Origin: an uncultured Corynebacterium sp.
GTDB taxonomy: Bacteria > Actinomycetota > Actinomycetes > Mycobacteriales > Mycobacteriaceae
Length of the DNA: 64,000 nucleotides
NCBI GenBank assembly: GCA_943914465.1
Contig: CALUCD010000005.1
Coordinates: 62,001-126,000, forward strand
Direction: 5' to 3'
How positions within the stretch are numbered: the first letter of the stretch is position 1; every line of letters begins with the position of its first letter. Positions 44,405 to 53,543 of the stretch are shown in pieces. A program made the translations under genes and the position numbers. A model generated the notes under the pieces. The model was not told the DNA's origin. It ran no database searches and saw only the letters and a list, made by a program, of their open reading frames with translations.

Positions 44405-46498
44405 CTACACCGACAGCTCGGGGTGGATAGCCGCGCGCGGCACTTTGCGCAGCATGCGCAGGCACACGCAGGCCACAACCCAGGAGGCGACGGCGAGGCC
44501 AACGAGCACGATCAGGGCGAAGCGCATGCGTGGGTCGTCGGCGGCGGTGCCGAAGAGGGCGTAGCGCACCAGGTCAACGGAGTATGACATGGGGTCGAGT
44601 TTGTGCACCCATTGGATGAACTCGGGTTGCACTTCCGGCGGGTACAGGCCGTTTGACGCAACGAGCTGCAGCGACATGAGCGCCATGGTGATGAGTCGGC
44701 CCTTGGTTTCACCGAAGAGGGTGTTGATGGCGAAGATGGCGGAGATGAACGCCCAGGACACGCCCCAGAGCACGAAGAACAGTGTTGCGGGGTGCATTGG
44801 CTCCACGTCGAGAACGACTACCTGGACAACCCACAGCGCCAGTGCCTGGGCGAACCCGATGATGAAGGCGGGTACGAGGGTGTTGAGCATGACGCGGAAG
44901 GGGGTCGCGGCGGAGTCGATGGCGCGCCGGGAAAGCGGCGGCATGACCATGAACATCACGAGTCCGCCGAACCACAGGGAGAGCGACAGGAAGAAGGGGG
45001 AGAGGCCTTTGCCGAAGAAGGTGACTCCGTCGCCGACTTGGTTGTTCACGACTGGGTTTGAGGCGGCGTCGACGGCTTGGCCGAATCGGTCGCCTTCCCA
45101 GCGGGGGGCCTGTTGGGCGCCGTCGTTAAGTTTCATGGAGAGCTCGCCGGTGCCGTCGGAAAGTTGCACGAGCCCGTCGTTGAGGGTGCCAAGGCCGACG
45201 ACGAGCTGATTCGAGCCGTCCGCGAGTTTGGAGGAGGCGTCCGCGGCGGCGTTGATCGCGACGACGAGCTGTGAGGTGCCATCTTTCAGCTTTGCGACGC
45301 CCGCGAGCAAGGTCCCCGACCCCTCCTGCAGCTGCGCCAACCCAGCTGCCAGTGCTTTCGATGCGTCGGTTGCGGTGTCCACACCGGAGCGGTACTGCGC
45401 TTGCGGGTCGTTCAGTTGGTTGGCCACTTCGTGCGCGCCGTTTTGCAGCATCTGCAGCTGGCCGACGAGGTCGGAGTTGGCAACGGTGTCGAGTTTGCTG
45501 GCGTGTAGCTGTGCCTGGACGTCGCGGGCCTGTTTGGCGATGACTTCAGTGCCAGGGATGGGGGAGCGTTCCAAGTCAGCGATGACTTGGCTCAGTGAGG
45601 CGTCAATGTCTTTGTAGGCCGCCTGTGCGGCGCTGAGCGCGGTGGTAACTCCGGCGATCTTGTCTACGCCACCAGCGACTTGTTGTGCGCCGTCGCCGAG
45701 TTTGTCGGTGCCGTTTTGGAGCTCGCCCATGCCGTCGGCAAGTTTGCCTGCGCCGTCGGCGGCGGTGTTGATGCCGTCGCCGAGCCGCTGTGCGCCGTCT
45801 TGCAGCTGTGCGACACCGCTATCGAGCTCCTGGACTTTTGCCGGTGCTTCTTGGAGCTGGGCGTTGAACTCCTGCATGCCGTTGTTGAGTTTCGTGGCGC
45901 CTTCGTCGAGCTGTTTCCCGCCGTCTTGGGCTTTGTGTGCGCCTTCGTTGAGCTTGTCCGCGCCCTCAGCGGCGGCGTCCATACCTTCGCCGATGGTGTT
46001 GAACCCGACGAAGAGTTGATCGACCACTTTTGAGCCCACCGTGTGTGAGACTGCTTCCGCGATCTGCAAAGTCGCCTGGTTGCCCAGCATGGTGGGGATG
46101 AACCCGTTGGTTTCATTGAGGGCGACGTTGATTTTCGCCTGCTTCGGGTGATCGGAGTTCACGCTGGTGGCAGCCTCGCTGAAATCGCTTGGGATTTCGA
46201 TGGCGAGGTAGTAGGTGCCGGCCTCCACGCCTTCTCGCGCTTCCTCGGCACTGACCACGTGGAAGTCCATCGGGCTTTCGTCGACGAGCGTGTCCACGAC
46301 TTCCTGGCCGGCATCGCCCTCGTCGGAATTGACCAGTGCGACGGGAATTTTGTGGAAGTTGCCCAGCGGGTCGTAGTAGCTCCACACGAACAAGCCGCCA
46401 AAGAGCAGCGGCAGCAGCATGATCGTCAACAGCGCCAGGGGTGGCAGTTTGCCGTGAAAGAACTTCCGGAAGTTCGTTCCAATGTGCAGTCCGCTCAT
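44405..46498 (-). CDS. YhgE/Pip family ABC-2-type membrane protein
   Basis: 697 residues. An N-terminal helix (LLTIMLLPLLFGGLFVWSYYDPLG) and the YhgE signature IPVALVNSDEGD begin the protein. A long extracytoplasmic region (about 150-470) of repeated LxDGxxxLxxG/A units (KLNEGAHKAQDGGKQL, KLADGMGELQNGTDKL) forms a coiled beta/alpha solenoid. Five to six membrane helices follow at the C-terminus. Pip proteins are phage receptors in Lactococcus and part of ESAT-6-like and exporter systems elsewhere. The ATG overlaps the upstream ATPase-like gene by 4 bases (ATGA), so the two function together as a transporter. Confidence 0.87.
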   Translation of the reverse strand: MSGLHIGTNFRKFFHGKLPPLALLTIMLLPLLFGGLFVWSYYDPLGNFHKIPVALVNSDEGDAGQEVVDTLVDESPMDFHVVSAEEAREGVEAGTYYLAIEIPSDFSEAATSVNSDHPKQAKINVALNETNGFIPTMLGNQATLQIAEAVSHTVGSKVVDQLFVGFNTIGEGMDAAAEGADKLNEGAHKAQDGGKQLDEGATKLNNGMQEFNAQLQEAPAKVQELDSGVAQLQDGAQRLGDGINTAADGAGKLADGMGELQNGTDKLGDGAQQVAGGVDKIAGVTTALSAAQAAYKDIDASLSQVIADLERSPIPGTEVIAKQARDVQAQLHASKLDTVANSDLVGQLQMLQNGAHEVANQLNDPQAQYRSGVDTATDASKALAAGLAQLQEGSGTLLAGVAKLKDGTSQLVVAINAAADASSKLADGSNQLVVGLGTLNDGLVQLSDGTGELSMKLNDGAQQAPRWEGDRFGQAVDAASNPVVNNQVGDGVTFFGKGLSPFFLSLSLWFGGLVMFMVMPPLSRRAIDSAATPFRVMLNTLVPAFIIGFAQALALWVVQVVVLDVEPMHPATLFFVLWGVSWAFISAIFAINTLFGETKGRLITMALMSLQLVASNGLYPPEVQPEFIQWVHKLDPMSYSVDLVRYALFGTAADDPRMRFALIVLVGLAVASWVVACVCLRMLRKVPRAAIHPELSV

Positions 46499-47076
46499 AG
46501 TTCCTCATTTACGGTGGTGAAAACAACAGGCACATGCGTAGCGACGCTGACGAGATCCCCCAGCAGCTCGTGGCGCAGGTCCATATCTTTGATCTGGTCA
46601 ATGTCGTCGACGATGAGCAGCTCGGCGTCTGGCCGGGATACGAGTGCGAGCAGGATACGCAACCGGAATCTTTCCAGTACGTTGAGCTCGCCCACGGGTT
46701 GCTCCGCGTCGAGGCCTTGCAGCTTAAGCGGTGCCAACCAGCGCGCCACGTATTTGTGGCGCATGATGTCCTTCGGGGTCCAGGAGAAGAACGGTTGCGC
46801 CCACGCGACTTGTTCGCGCAGCACTTCGCGTACCGAGACTTGGCGCTCCAATGAGTCCAACAGCGGCACGCCGGCAAGCGCGGTGCGTTTGAAACCCGGG
46901 CCGTCGATGGTCCCGGAATGCGGGCGAAAGCGCCCCGCCAGTGCCATCGCCAGCGAGGTCGACGCGGATTCGCGCACCGTTTGAATCACGGTCACCCCGT
47001 CCGTGACCTCGAGTGTTACGGGCCTATCGCCCCTGTACAGCACGAGGTCGCGTGCAGTGAGAACGGTTGAGTTCAT
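46495..47076 (-). CDS. ABC ATPase-like protein lacking a Walker A motif
   Basis: 193 residues. It has the layout of a nucleotide-binding domain: an N-terminal beta sheet, a Q-loop-like segment (LLDSLERQVSVREVLREQVAW), a Walker B AELLIVDDID and a conserved end. But the P-loop GxxGxGKS position reads QTVRESASTSLAMAL, and the LSGGQ signature reads VGELNVLERFR. It therefore probably binds no ATP in the normal way, or depends on a partner. The YhgE/Pip gene starts 4 bases overlapping with its stop. Similar degenerate partners occur with Pip proteins in corynebacteria; a regulatory or structural role is inference. Confidence 0.7.
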   Translation of the reverse strand: MNSTVLTARDLVLYRGDRPVTLEVTDGVTVIQTVRESASTSLAMALAGRFRPHSGTIDGPGFKRTALAGVPLLDSLERQVSVREVLREQVAWAQPFFSWTPKDIMRHKYVARWLAPLKLQGLDAEQPVGELNVLERFRLRILLALVSRPDAELLIVDDIDQIKDMDLRHELLGDLVSVATHVPVVFTTVNEEL

Positions 47077-47104
47077 CTCGTTTTATACCCCAAACGGAGG
47101 ATTA

Positions 47105-47131
47105 GCTATCATTTAGGCCAGCTGCTATCAT
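47105..47131. promoter_or_regulatory. Direct repeats GCTATCAT in the divergent region
   Basis: Two exact copies of GCTATCAT (47105-47112 and 47124-47131), 19 bases apart start to start, lie between the ATPase-like gene and the TetR gene. They may be operator elements for the adjacent TetR protein. Confidence 0.4.
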
Positions 47132-47216
47132 CCTCGACACCTGACCCCATGTCAAAAGTTGCAGCGTGAGCGGCAAGATGAGGCCACAGACGCCATGAGA
47201 GGAGCGTTCACCCACC

Positions 47217-47801
47217 GTGCGTGCAGACGCCCGCGCTAAACGCGCCCAGATCATCGCAGCGGCCACCCGCCAGTTCCGTGCCATGCCCGCCTCAGCGGTG
47301 ACATTGGAAGGCATCGCGGCGGAAGCTGGGGTGGGCATTGCCACGTTGTATCGGCACTTTCCCACCCGTACTGAGCTGCGCCAGGCGTGCGCGCTGCGCT
47401 TCATTGACGTGCTTGAGGATTTCCTCGCCGATACGCTCGCCGAGTTTGACGCAGCCCCACAACAACAGTGGGAGGCATTTGTGTGGCGGTTGGTGGATTA
47501 CGGTGTCGGGGTGCTTGTCGGCGCGCTCACCCATGACCTGCCGGGAGCGATCGCCCCGGAGGTACTGGAGAAACGGGAGCGCTTCTTCGACGACGTTGCG
47601 GTGCTCATGCGAAAAGCCGCCAGCCATGGTCTGGTCGACCCGTCCTTGACCCCGAGCGAGCTGTCGGCCGAGCTGATTGTGGTCACCCGCCCGATGGACC
47701 CACAGCTCAACGCGCTTTTTCCTGATGTGCGTGAGCGCCTGGTGCGCCACCTGCTCACCGCGTGGCGCACCCGGGCGCCGCAGGCGGCGCAGCGAACATG
47801 A
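47217..47801 (+). CDS. TetR family transcriptional regulator
   Basis: 194 residues. N-terminal helix-turn-helix AAATRQFRAMPASAVTLEGIAAEAGVGIATLYRHFPTRTEL is a textbook TetR DNA-binding domain; the C-terminal ligand domain is helical. It is divergent from the ATPase-like/YhgE operon and most likely represses it in response to a substrate. The GTG start lacks an ideal ribosome site: GAGAGGAG is about 13 bases upstream. The effector is unknown. Confidence 0.88.
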   Translation: MRADARAKRAQIIAAATRQFRAMPASAVTLEGIAAEAGVGIATLYRHFPTRTELRQACALRFIDVLEDFLADTLAEFDAAPQQQWEAFVWRLVDYGVGVLVGALTHDLPGAIAPEVLEKRERFFDDVAVLMRKAASHGLVDPSLTPSELSAELIVVTRPMDPQLNALFPDVRERLVRHLLTAWRTRAPQAAQRT

Positions 47802-47858
47802 TAGCGCGGGGCGTCGTGAGGGCGGCGCGGGCAGGCGACGAGCGGCGCGGGTAGGGGA

Positions 47859-48761
47859 TTAGTCGTCCTCGCGCAGTGCGTGGCGGCCGGAGGACTCGGT
47901 CGCATCCCCCACGGTGCTGTCTGCGTCCGAGCGGCGCTCACCATCGTGGATGCGGTCGTGGCGGTGCTCGGGATCGTGGCCGTTGATGGTGCTGCCGCTG
48001 GTGGTGTGGCGCGGTTCGGTTACCTCACGCTGATTGTCGTCCAGTGTGTCAAGGGTGGACAGCTGCGAGTCGATGGATGACAGCAGCTCCTCGTCGCGCT
48101 CTGCGGGATCCTCGCCGAGCGGGCCTGCAGCGCCGCGCATGTCTGCCTGGGGGCGGAGGTCATTATCGGTGGAGTGGGCGGCGATAGTAGAGCCAGCGGC
48201 GGAGTCGGTGGAGTACACCAGAGTTGCGTTGCCGCCCTTATCAGTCTGAGTCTCGGTCTTCGCAGTCGAGCGGGTGGTGCTGGTGGAGGTAGCGCCCAGC
48301 TTGTCGCTGAGCCAGAATTCCCACGCGGCCCAGGCTGCGGCGGCAGCTGCGGCAGCACCGAGGATGGTGCCGAAGGTCTTGCCGGCGCGACCCTTCTTTT
48401 TCGCCTTCGTACCCTTCTTGCCGGTAACGCCGCTCTTCTTTAATTGCTGTGCTTCGTGTTTGAGTGCCTCGCGGCGCGCTTTGCGGTCAGGCGCGGCGGC
48501 TGCGAACGCGGCGCGACGGCGATCCAGGCGATCGTGTGCGTCACGGGTGAGCTCACCGGCGTGTGCGCGCGCCCGGCCGTAGAGATCTTCCAAATCGTCG
48601 ATGCCCAGTTCTTCAGAGACCTCGCCGAGCTTGCCCTCGCGCAACGCGTCGAGCAGTGCGTCATACATTTCGCGTTGCTTACGGTTATCCATGTTGCGGT
48701 AGTAGTTGTATGCGCCGGTCGCGCCGGTCAGCGCGAGACGCAGCATGGTCGATTTCATCAT
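47859..48761 (-). CDS. Single-helix membrane protein with charged tail
   Basis: 300 residues. N-terminal helical soluble part (MDNRKQREMYDALLDALREGKLGEV, and a basic coiled stretch with KKKGRAGK), a membrane helix TFGTILGAAAAAAAAWAAWEFWL (about 128-150), and a long Ser/Thr/Asp-rich, probably extracytoplasmic tail with His-rich repeats near the end (GHDPEHRHDRIHDGERR). No signal peptide at the N-terminus, so it is type II or III membrane. Corynebacterial hypothetical; no function can be claimed. The start at 48761 or 48758 is equally good. Confidence 0.6.
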   Translation of the reverse strand: MMKSTMLRLALTGATGAYNYYRNMDNRKQREMYDALLDALREGKLGEVSEELGIDDLEDLYGRARAHAGELTRDAHDRLDRRRAAFAAAAPDRKARREALKHEAQQLKKSGVTGKKGTKAKKKGRAGKTFGTILGAAAAAAAAWAAWEFWLSDKLGATSTSTTRSTAKTETQTDKGGNATLVYSTDSAAGSTIAAHSTDNDLRPQADMRGAAGPLGEDPAERDEELLSSIDSQLSTLDTLDDNQREVTEPRHTTSGSTINGHDPEHRHDRIHDGERRSDADSTVGDATESSGRHALREDD

Positions 48762-49034
48762 TGTCTCCGTATGTCGTTGAGTAGACGTCGTGTCTCAGGG
48801 TAGCGAAACCCCCCGATTTGGGCGTGAGCGACATCTGAACCAAGCGGTTCATTTCGCCGAATTATATTCATCGGTTATACCGTTGTGAGCTGTGGTTATG
48901 CCAGCGTGAGCATAGACCTAATTGTGCGCGTGCAAGCGCCGGAATATGTTTCCAAGCACCGTTGCACAAACGGTTTTACCGTCAAGCGCCGAGCCCGGCC
49001 AGACATCCAAGAAGATCGAAAGGCACGTGTTCTC

Positions 49035-50009
49035 ATGCGCTTTCTCACGCGCGAGAATTCCGTTTCGACTCGGCTGTCCGCCTCGGCACCCCTAGACAGC
49101 CTTGACGAAGCACCTCATCACGCTGCGGCGAGACGCCCCGGCACGCGTACTGCGCTGAGTTTCGAGCTCATCCCTCCGCGCAACAGTGCGGATACGCAGC
49201 GTCTTGACGAACTCATCGCAGGGCTGGCAGCCTACAACCCGGATTACGTCGCGGTCACCAGCTCGCGGCGAAGTGATTGGTTGGCGGGCACCTCGGCACT
49301 CATCGAGCACGTGGCAAGTACCACTGATTTGCGTCCCATAGCCCACCTCGCATGCACTGCTGGCACGAAAGAAGAGCTTGAGGGCTGGATCAGGCAGCTT
49401 ATCGACGTCGGCGTGCGCGGCTTCCTCGCCCTCCGCGGCGACTTACCCCCTGGCCAGGACCGCATGCCGGAGGGCTACTTGCGCTACGCAACCGACCTAC
49501 TGAACCTGATCAACCAGGTGCAGGAGGAAGAGGCGTTTCGGCTCGCAGCGGGCAAGTTGGCGCTGTCGGTGGCGTGTTATCCCTCCGGCCACGCCGAGTC
49601 CAAAAACTTCGATGAGGACTTAGACGTGCTGCTAGCCAAGCAGCGCCTTGGGGCTGATTTCGCCATTACGCAGCTGTTTTTTGACGCTGCGGATTACCTC
49701 GAGTTTGTTGAGGTTGCACGCCTGGCGGGCGTGCGCATCCCGCTCATCCCCGGCATCATGCCCATGACCAGTTTGACCAGGGTCAAGCGTATGGGTCAGC
49801 TTTCAGGGTTAGAGGTGCCGGGGGGCGTCGAAAAGCGACTTGCTGCTGCCACAAGCCCTGAGGAGGAGTACGAGCTGGGCATGGAAATGTCTGCCACCCT
49901 TGCCCGCACGATCTTGAACGCAGGCACCGGGGGCTTGCACATTTACACCCACAACAACCTGGCCGTCACGCAGGATCTGCTCGCGCGTGTCGGCATCCCA
50001 CAACCGTAA
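49035..50009 (+). CDS. metF: 5,10-methylenetetrahydrofolate reductase
   Basis: 324 residues. MetF reduces methylene-THF to methyl-THF using FAD and NAD(P)H, feeding methionine synthesis. Family marks are ALSFELIPPRN, the FAD-contacting LALRGDLPPGQ, SVACYPSGHAES and ADFAITQLFFDAADYLEF, and the C-terminal GLHIYTHNN. ATG 49035 is chosen because the family conserved part begins at about residue 30; the open frame to 48885 has no ribosome site. metE follows after 20 bases. No cobalamin riboswitch was recognised upstream. Confidence 0.93.
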   Translation: MRFLTRENSVSTRLSASAPLDSLDEAPHHAAARRPGTRTALSFELIPPRNSADTQRLDELIAGLAAYNPDYVAVTSSRRSDWLAGTSALIEHVASTTDLRPIAHLACTAGTKEELEGWIRQLIDVGVRGFLALRGDLPPGQDRMPEGYLRYATDLLNLINQVQEEEAFRLAAGKLALSVACYPSGHAESKNFDEDLDVLLAKQRLGADFAITQLFFDAADYLEFVEVARLAGVRIPLIPGIMPMTSLTRVKRMGQLSGLEVPGGVEKRLAAATSPEEEYELGMEMSATLARTILNAGTGGLHIYTHNNLAVTQDLLARVGIPQP

Positions 50010-50029
50010 CTGCGATTGAAGGACTGATT

Positions 50030-52303
50030 ATGACCGCACCGACCGCACCCTTCCCCAAAGCCACGATTGAGGGCTATCCCCGCATCGGCGCCAACCGCGA
50101 GCTCAAGCGCGCGCTTGAGAGCTACTGGGCTGGCCGTATTGACGCAGACACGTTCCGCTCCACCGCGCGTGCCCTGCGTATTGACACCTACAACCACCTG
50201 CGTGACCTGGGGCTGGATGAGGACTACGCGATTCCGGCGGACGTTGCCTATTACGATCAGGTGCTCGAGACCGCGCTGACGGTGGGTCTGGTGCCTGGCG
50301 GGGTTGACCTGGATGAAGAGTTCGCACTCGCCCGCGGCAACGATACGCGCGTGCCGCTGGAGATGACCAAGTGGTTTGACACCAACTACCACTACCTCGT
50401 GCCGGAAATCGCTGCAGGCCAAACGATCACTCCCGCGCCGGAGCGGATCGTGCGCCTGGTGGAAGAAGCGCGCGAGGCTGGCCACAAGGTGCGCCCATAC
50501 CTGGTCGGGCCGGTGACGTTGATCGCGCTGTCGAAGCCGGCGGAGTGGTCGCTGCTTCCCGCACTGGTTGAGGCATACGCGAAGGTGTTCGCCGCACTGC
50601 GCGAGGCCGGGGTGGAATGGGTGCAGGTTGCAGAGCCTGCGGTGGTGGCTGACCTGTCGACTCCGGATGCGGAGATCGCGGCGCATTTGCGCGAAGCGTG
50701 GTCCGCCCTCCTGGGCGCAGAAGCACGCCCGAATGTGTACCTGACCACCCCGTATGGGTCGGCGCGCGAGGCGTTGCCGGTGCTCGGCGAGCTGGGCCCG
50801 GAGGCCCTGCACGTGGATCTGGCGCCGTGGACGCTCGAGGCTGATGCCGGCTACCCGGAGCGGGTGCGCGCCAAGATCACTGAGGCCTCCCCGGAGACGG
50901 TCCTAGTTGCCGGTCTTATTGACGGGCGCAACGTGTGGGCCGCCAACCTGCGGCTGAAGGCCGAGGTGCTGGAATCCCTCGGCGGCACCGGCGTGTCCGT
51001 GTCCACCTCAACTTCGCTGCAGCACGTGCCGCACACCCTGGATGCGGAAAGGAACCTGCCCATCGACGTGGCCAACTGGCTGTCGTTCGCGGACGAGAAG
51101 ATCGCCGAGGTGCAGGCACTTGTCGCCGGTGAAGGCGCTGCTGCTGAGGCATTCGCCCGCTCGGATCGTGCGGTGCGCACCCGTTCCGAGTCCGAGCGCA
51201 CCCACAACGCCGACGTAGCTGCCAAGGTCAACGCATTGCCGGCGGGTGCTGTGCAGCGCGAGCCCGCATTCGCGGAGCGCAACCAGATCCAGCGCGAGAA
51301 GCTGGGCCTACCCGCCCTGCCGACCACCACAATCGGTTCCTTCCCGCAAACGCCCGAGATCCGCAAAGCACGCGCCGACCACCGCGCCGGGGAGCTCAGC
51401 GATGCCCAGTATGTTGAGGCGCTGCGCGAGGAAATCAAAAACGTCATTGCGCTGCAAGAAGAGATCGGCCTAGACGTGCTGGTTCACGGTGAGGCCGAAC
51501 GCAACGACATGGTGCAGTACTTCGCGGAGCTGCTCGACGGTTTCGTGGTGACCGAAAACGGCTGGGTGCAGTCCTACGGCTCGCGTTGTACCCGCCCGCC
51601 AATCGTCGTCGGCGATGTTTCCCGCCCGGCCGCGATGACGGTGGAGTGGGCGCACTATGCCCAGTCCTTGAGCTCGAAGCCGGTCAAGGGCATGCTCACC
51701 GGCCCGGTGACTATTCTCGCGTGGAGCTTCAAGCGTGATGACGTCCCGCTTGCCGTCTCCGCCGACCAGATCGCGCTTGCACTTGCCGACGAGGTGCGCG
51801 ATCTGGAAGAAGCCGGCATCAAGGTCATTCAGATTGACGAGCCGGCGCTGCGCGAGCTGTTGCCCCTGCGCAGCGACGCGCGAGCCGGTTACCTGGACTG
51901 GGCCGTGCGCGCCTTCCGTCTCGTTGCGCTTCAGGCAAATCCGGCCACGCAGATCCACACCCACCTGTGCTACTCCGAATTCGGCCAGATTATTGATGCA
52001 GTGGCCGGGTTGGATGCCGACGTGACCTCGATTGAGGCGGCGCGTTCCAAGATGGAGCTGCTGGAGGACCTGGATGAGACCTTCCACTCTGAGATCGGCC
52101 CGGGCGTGTGGGATATTCACTCCCCGCGCGTGCCGTCGACCGAGGAGATCGCCGGCCTGATCCGCGCGGCGCTGGAAAACGTTCCGGCTGAGCGCCTGTG
52201 GGTCAACCCGGACTGTGGCTTGAAGACGCGGGGTTACGCGGAGGTGGAGCCGTCGCTACGCAATATGCTCGCTGCGCGTGACAAGGTGACCCAGGGGCTA
52301 TAA
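50030..52303 (+). CDS. metE: Cobalamin-independent methionine synthase
   Basis: 757 residues, a double-barrel enzyme that moves the methyl of methyl-THF-polyglutamate to homocysteine. The C-terminal half has GEAERNDMVQYFAE (substrate binding), the zinc ligands in HTHLCYSEF near 645 and in VNPDCGLKTRG near 728. The N-terminal barrel begins EGYPRIGANRELKRALE. ATG 50030 follows GAAGGA. With metF it forms a compact methyl-group operon. A stem-loop and -10-like AT-rich stretch separate it from the next genes. Confidence 0.96.
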   Translation: MTAPTAPFPKATIEGYPRIGANRELKRALESYWAGRIDADTFRSTARALRIDTYNHLRDLGLDEDYAIPADVAYYDQVLETALTVGLVPGGVDLDEEFALARGNDTRVPLEMTKWFDTNYHYLVPEIAAGQTITPAPERIVRLVEEAREAGHKVRPYLVGPVTLIALSKPAEWSLLPALVEAYAKVFAALREAGVEWVQVAEPAVVADLSTPDAEIAAHLREAWSALLGAEARPNVYLTTPYGSAREALPVLGELGPEALHVDLAPWTLEADAGYPERVRAKITEASPETVLVAGLIDGRNVWAANLRLKAEVLESLGGTGVSVSTSTSLQHVPHTLDAERNLPIDVANWLSFADEKIAEVQALVAGEGAAAEAFARSDRAVRTRSESERTHNADVAAKVNALPAGAVQREPAFAERNQIQREKLGLPALPTTTIGSFPQTPEIRKARADHRAGELSDAQYVEALREEIKNVIALQEEIGLDVLVHGEAERNDMVQYFAELLDGFVVTENGWVQSYGSRCTRPPIVVGDVSRPAAMTVEWAHYAQSLSSKPVKGMLTGPVTILAWSFKRDDVPLAVSADQIALALADEVRDLEEAGIKVIQIDEPALRELLPLRSDARAGYLDWAVRAFRLVALQANPATQIHTHLCYSEFGQIIDAVAGLDADVTSIEAARSKMELLEDLDETFHSEIGPGVWDIHSPRVPSTEEIAGLIRAALENVPAERLWVNPDCGLKTRGYAEVEPSLRNMLAARDKVTQGL

Positions 52304-52391
52304 CTCACAGCTGAATCAAGGTTATTGGCAGTGGATTAACCGGATCTCCTTGGGCTCGACACATAAAACTAGGTGTATAAATCGAGGTAAG

Positions 52392-52409
52392 GTTGCTTAT
52401 AAAAGCAAC
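52392..52409 (+). promoter_or_regulatory. Hairpin in the leader of the secreted coiled-coil gene
   Basis: GTTGCTT-ATAA-AAGCAAC forms a perfect 7-pair stem 51 bases before the start codon. A TATAAAT -10-like sequence lies at about 52374-52380, which would place the hairpin at the very 5' end of the transcript, where it may stabilise the mRNA. Confidence 0.45.
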
Positions 52410-52459
52410 GTCGCCACCTTGATTACCAGTGTTGTTGTGTCTAGTCCGAGGAGATTTTC

Positions 52460-53500
52460 ATGAAGTCACGCGTTCTCACCGCCGGTGTGCTTGCAGCCGC
52501 ACTTGCGCTTTCCGTTGCGACCCCGCCGCTTGCCAACGCAGCACCGAACACCATTGCCACCAACTCCAGCTCAGCCGCAGATATCGACGCGTTTGACGCA
52601 GCCTACGAGCGGGTCCGCGCAGCCGAAGCGGCAGTTGCCGAGGCACAAGCCGCGTATGACACGAAACGTGCGGAGCTCGACGCGCGTGCCGCGGAGCTCA
52701 GTGCAGAAGTTGACCGCGCGGGCGCCCTGATGGAGCAGCGCCAGGCCGAAGGCGACACGGCAGGCTACGAAGAAGCCAGAAAGCAATACCAGAACGCCTA
52801 TTTCGCACGCTATGACTTCCGCTACGCATACAAGTTCCTCGCCAACAATGAGGGCTACACCATCACCGAGCGCCAAGAAGAGCTGGACCAGGCGCGCGGC
52901 GCGCTCGCACTGATCGGACTGCCTGCGCCCGTTGCGCCAGAAGGCGCAGCACCGTACACCGTCCCCGGGGTTGTAGACGTCGCCTCCGAGCTGGAGTACG
53001 CCCACGCTGAACTGGCCCGCAAGCAAGAGGCCTACGACGCTGCGCTTGCTGAGGTTGATGCGGCACAAGCTGCGGCAGACCCCAAAGCGGCCGCAGAGGC
53101 AAAGGCAAAGGTTGAGGAGCTGAAGTCCGAGCGCTCCGCAAAATTCCTCAAAGATACCGAGGAGGAGCGCCGCCGCTCAGAGGCCATCAATGCTGAGAAG
53201 ACACGCACGAGTGCGCTGATCCAAGAACGCGAAGCTGCCGGAGACGCGGACGGGCTGGCCCAGGCGCAGCGCGAGTACCAGGCCGCCTTGGACGCTGAGC
53301 AGGAATTCAACCAGTGGCGCAGGCAGCGCATTGAGGCCGACAAGGCAAGCTATGCGCAGCTCCAAGCCGCAGAAGAACAGGCAAATGCGCAGGCAGCGGC
53401 TGTGGTCCAGTTGGGCGCAGTTCAGGCAAAGGCGTACGCAGCGCTCAAGGCCCTTGTTGATGAGCGGCAGTGGGTTGAGGCGCTCACCAACGCGCAGTAG
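52460..53500 (+). CDS. Secreted Ala/Glu-rich coiled-coil protein, longer paralogue
   Basis: 346 residues. Signal peptide MKSRVLTAGVLAAALALSVATPPLANAAP, AxA cleavage near 28. The rest is almost entirely charged alpha-helix (AEAAVAEAQAAYDTKRAELDARAAELSAEV). Near residue 165 it carries GAAPYTVPGVVDVASELEYAHAELARKQEAYDAALAEV, which is also the N-terminal module of the next gene, and ends VEALTNAQ. It may be a rod-like surface or wall spacer. Two separate coiled segments and the shared module point to growth by module duplication. Confidence 0.75.
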   Translation: MKSRVLTAGVLAAALALSVATPPLANAAPNTIATNSSSAADIDAFDAAYERVRAAEAAVAEAQAAYDTKRAELDARAAELSAEVDRAGALMEQRQAEGDTAGYEEARKQYQNAYFARYDFRYAYKFLANNEGYTITERQEELDQARGALALIGLPAPVAPEGAAPYTVPGVVDVASELEYAHAELARKQEAYDAALAEVDAAQAAADPKAAAEAKAKVEELKSERSAKFLKDTEEERRRSEAINAEKTRTSALIQEREAAGDADGLAQAQREYQAALDAEQEFNQWRRQRIEADKASYAQLQAAEEQANAQAAAVVQLGAVQAKAYAALKALVDERQWVEALTNAQ

Positions 53501-53543
53501 ACCACCGCATAACCCGTAATAGCCGAGAACAAGGAGTTTTCTC

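Noticed and set aside
48762..49034. Cobalamin riboswitch before metF
   Set aside because: No conserved box or fold could be recognised; only a half AGAC motif is present near 48915.
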